Source: Geminisphaera colitermitum TAV2
Lineage (GTDB): Bacteria; Verrucomicrobiota; Verrucomicrobiia; Opitutales; Opitutaceae
Direction: 5' to 3'
NCBI RefSeq assembly: GCF_000171235.2
Contig: NZ_ABEA03000167.1
Span: 1 to 39,663, forward strand
Length of the DNA stretch: 39,663 bases
Both the position numbers and the translations under genes were made by a program. Positions 38,681 through 39,663 of the stretch are shown here, piece after piece. The notes beneath the pieces are model-generated. The model was not told where the DNA came from and made no database searches. It saw only the letters and a list, made by a program, of their open reading frames with translations. Numbering within the stretch: the stretch's first letter is position 1; each line of letters opens with the position of its first letter.

Positions 38681-39663
38681 GGTTTGTGTCCGGAAGATTG
38701 GGATGGTTTTGAGAGGGGGGCGAGTTCGAGGGTGAAGTGTTGGGCGTCGTCTTCGAGCCAGTTGTCATACCAGGGTGAATACGTGCGGACTTCGACGTGG
38801 CGGTTGTTGGGGTGGAATCGCATGAGGCGCAGGTAGCCGCCGCCGCCGTAGCCGCGGTCGGGTTTCACGCCGCGCTGGTAGTTGGCAAAGATAATCCACA
38901 CGGGGTTGCCGTGCTGGCCGGTGAGGCGGAGTCGGGCGGCACCAGGGCCGGTGGAATGTCCGTTGAGGATGAGGCGGATGTTGGCGTGGCGGGAGGCGAA
39001 TTTTTGCCAGATGTCCACGCCGTCGTTGGCTCCGCCTGCGGCAGGGGTTCCGATGCCGTAGTGTTTGGGATTAGCTCCGTGGGCTGGGTTGGAGCCGTGC
39101 AGGGTGCCGTCGCTGTGAAGGCAGCAGTGGGTGAGGAGAATAACGGGGAGTGTTGGGTTTTCGGATACGATACGGCTGGCCCAGTCGAGGACTTCGTCGC
39201 GGGGGCCGAATTCGAGGGCGAGGAGGAGCATGGGGCCGGCAGGAGTGTCGAAGCGGTGCCAGGAATTTTCCATGTGGCCGGGGGCGAGGAGTCCGAAGGC
39301 GGGCGAGTTGCGATAGTCGTCGGGCGTGAAGGCGGCGTTCATGCCGGTGCTGCGGTCGGTGGTTTTTCCGCCGGGTCCGAGGTCTTTGTTGCCAGGAATG
39401 GCGGCCCAGGGGAGTCCGGCACGGATGATGGGGTCCATGGCGGCGCGGGCGAGGGTCCAGTGTTCGGGGGAGTTGTTGTTGGTGATGTCGCCTTCGTGCG
39501 CAACGAAGTGGATGCGGTGGGTGTCCTTGTGCGCAGCGATCCAATCAGTCTGACGGCGGAAAACTTCGGGGTTGGCGTCAAGGTAGTGTTGAGTGTCGGG
39601 CAGGACGGCGAGGGTCCAGGTTCCGGCGGGGGCGTCGAAGGGGGTGGTGGGGAGCGTGGTTAC
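38662..39663 (-). CDS. Calcineurin-like metallophosphoesterase, 5' end outside window
   Basis: The frame is open to the right edge, so the N-terminus is missing; 333 residues are visible. The motifs are LAVLPDTQHYLDANPEVFRR (first metal motif, DTQ form), IHFVAHEGDITNNNSPEHW (second), AAIPGNKDLG in place of GNHD, VILLTHCCLHSDG, and IRLILNGHSTGPG (GHS instead of GHTH). This combination is typical of secreted phosphoesterases found in Verrucomicrobia and Planctomycetes, with a C-terminal YLRLMRFHPNNRHVEVRTYS strand region. The replacement of a histidine by lysine in GNKD may affect catalysis, but this form occurs in the subfamily. It lies 216 nt upstream of the phosphoesterase fusion gene on the same strand. 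Confidence 0.87.
   Translation of the reverse strand, partial: VTTLPTTPFDAPAGTWTLAVLPDTQHYLDANPEVFRRQTDWIAAHKDTHRIHFVAHEGDITNNNSPEHWTLARAAMDPIIRAGLPWAAIPGNKDLGPGGKTTDRSTGMNAAFTPDDYRNSPAFGLLAPGHMENSWHRFDTPAGPMLLLALEFGPRDEVLDWASRIVSENPTLPVILLTHCCLHSDGTLHGSNPAHGANPKHYGIGTPAAGGANDGVDIWQKFASRHANIRLILNGHSTGPGAARLRLTGQHGNPVWIIFANYQRGVKPDRGYGGGGYLRLMRFHPNNRHVEVRTYSPWYDNWLEDDAQHFTLELAPLSKPSQSSGHKPTTNER

Overview
The window looks like chromosome of a verrucomicrobial bacterium, most likely an Opitutaceae-type member. The grounds are high GC content, three PEP-CTERM surface proteins (one of them disrupted), a GntR/LacI hybrid regulator, a sialate O-acetylesterase, a pseudopilin of the type-II-secretion kind, abundant GC-rich palindromic repeats, and long poly-G tracts inside and between genes. 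Start codons almost never carry a Shine-Dalgarno sequence. The lineage is inferred from gene style only. Nearly all genes lie on the minus strand.

Layout. 1-2.5 kb: a corrinoid-activation-type ASKHA/2Fe-2S protein (cut by the left edge), translationally coupled to a DUF1638 protein, then an AraC regulator directly behind a tRNA-Gln. 2.5-4.9 kb: repeat-rich DNA and a frame-disrupted SUMF1/PEP-CTERM gene. 4.9-11 kb: a minus-strand unit of TonB-dependent receptor, sulfate-type binding protein, COG1237 metallo-beta-lactamase-fold hydrolase and SAM methyltransferase, behind a ~440-nt leader. 11-15.5 kb: repeats, a PEP-CTERM protein and a large beta-helix/InlB-repeat surface protein. 15.5-16.3 kb: a SpoU/TrmH RNA methyltransferase bracketed by two MITE-like elements.

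16.5-26.3 kb is the most notable part. It is a nine-gene minus-strand operon: SsuA-like binding protein, SsuC-like permease, FMN split-barrel protein, SsuB-like ATPase, FtsX-like permease, LolD-like ATPase, 2-hydroxyacyl-CoA dehydratase activase, then an HgdB-like and an HgdA-like dehydratase/reductase subunit. It reads as uptake of a small (perhaps sulfonate-like) compound joined to an ATP-driven Fe-S reductase. Its long leader shares a promoter-proximal block and three ordered hairpins with the leader of the TonB/sulfate-binding operon. Two of these hairpins keep pairing despite changed sequence, so the two operons probably form one regulon under a shared, possibly undescribed, RNA or operator element.

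26.4-35.1 kb is a carbohydrate-use region: mannose-6-phosphate-isomerase-like protein, sialate O-acetylesterase, pseudopilin, autotransporter-strand PEP-CTERM protein and a GntR/LacI regulator, with a divergent beta-helix protein across a palindrome-rich promoter region. 35.2-39.7 kb holds a HAD phosphatase, an unusual protein with two calcineurin-like phosphoesterase domains fused to a xylose-isomerase-like barrel, and a third phosphoesterase that runs off the right edge.
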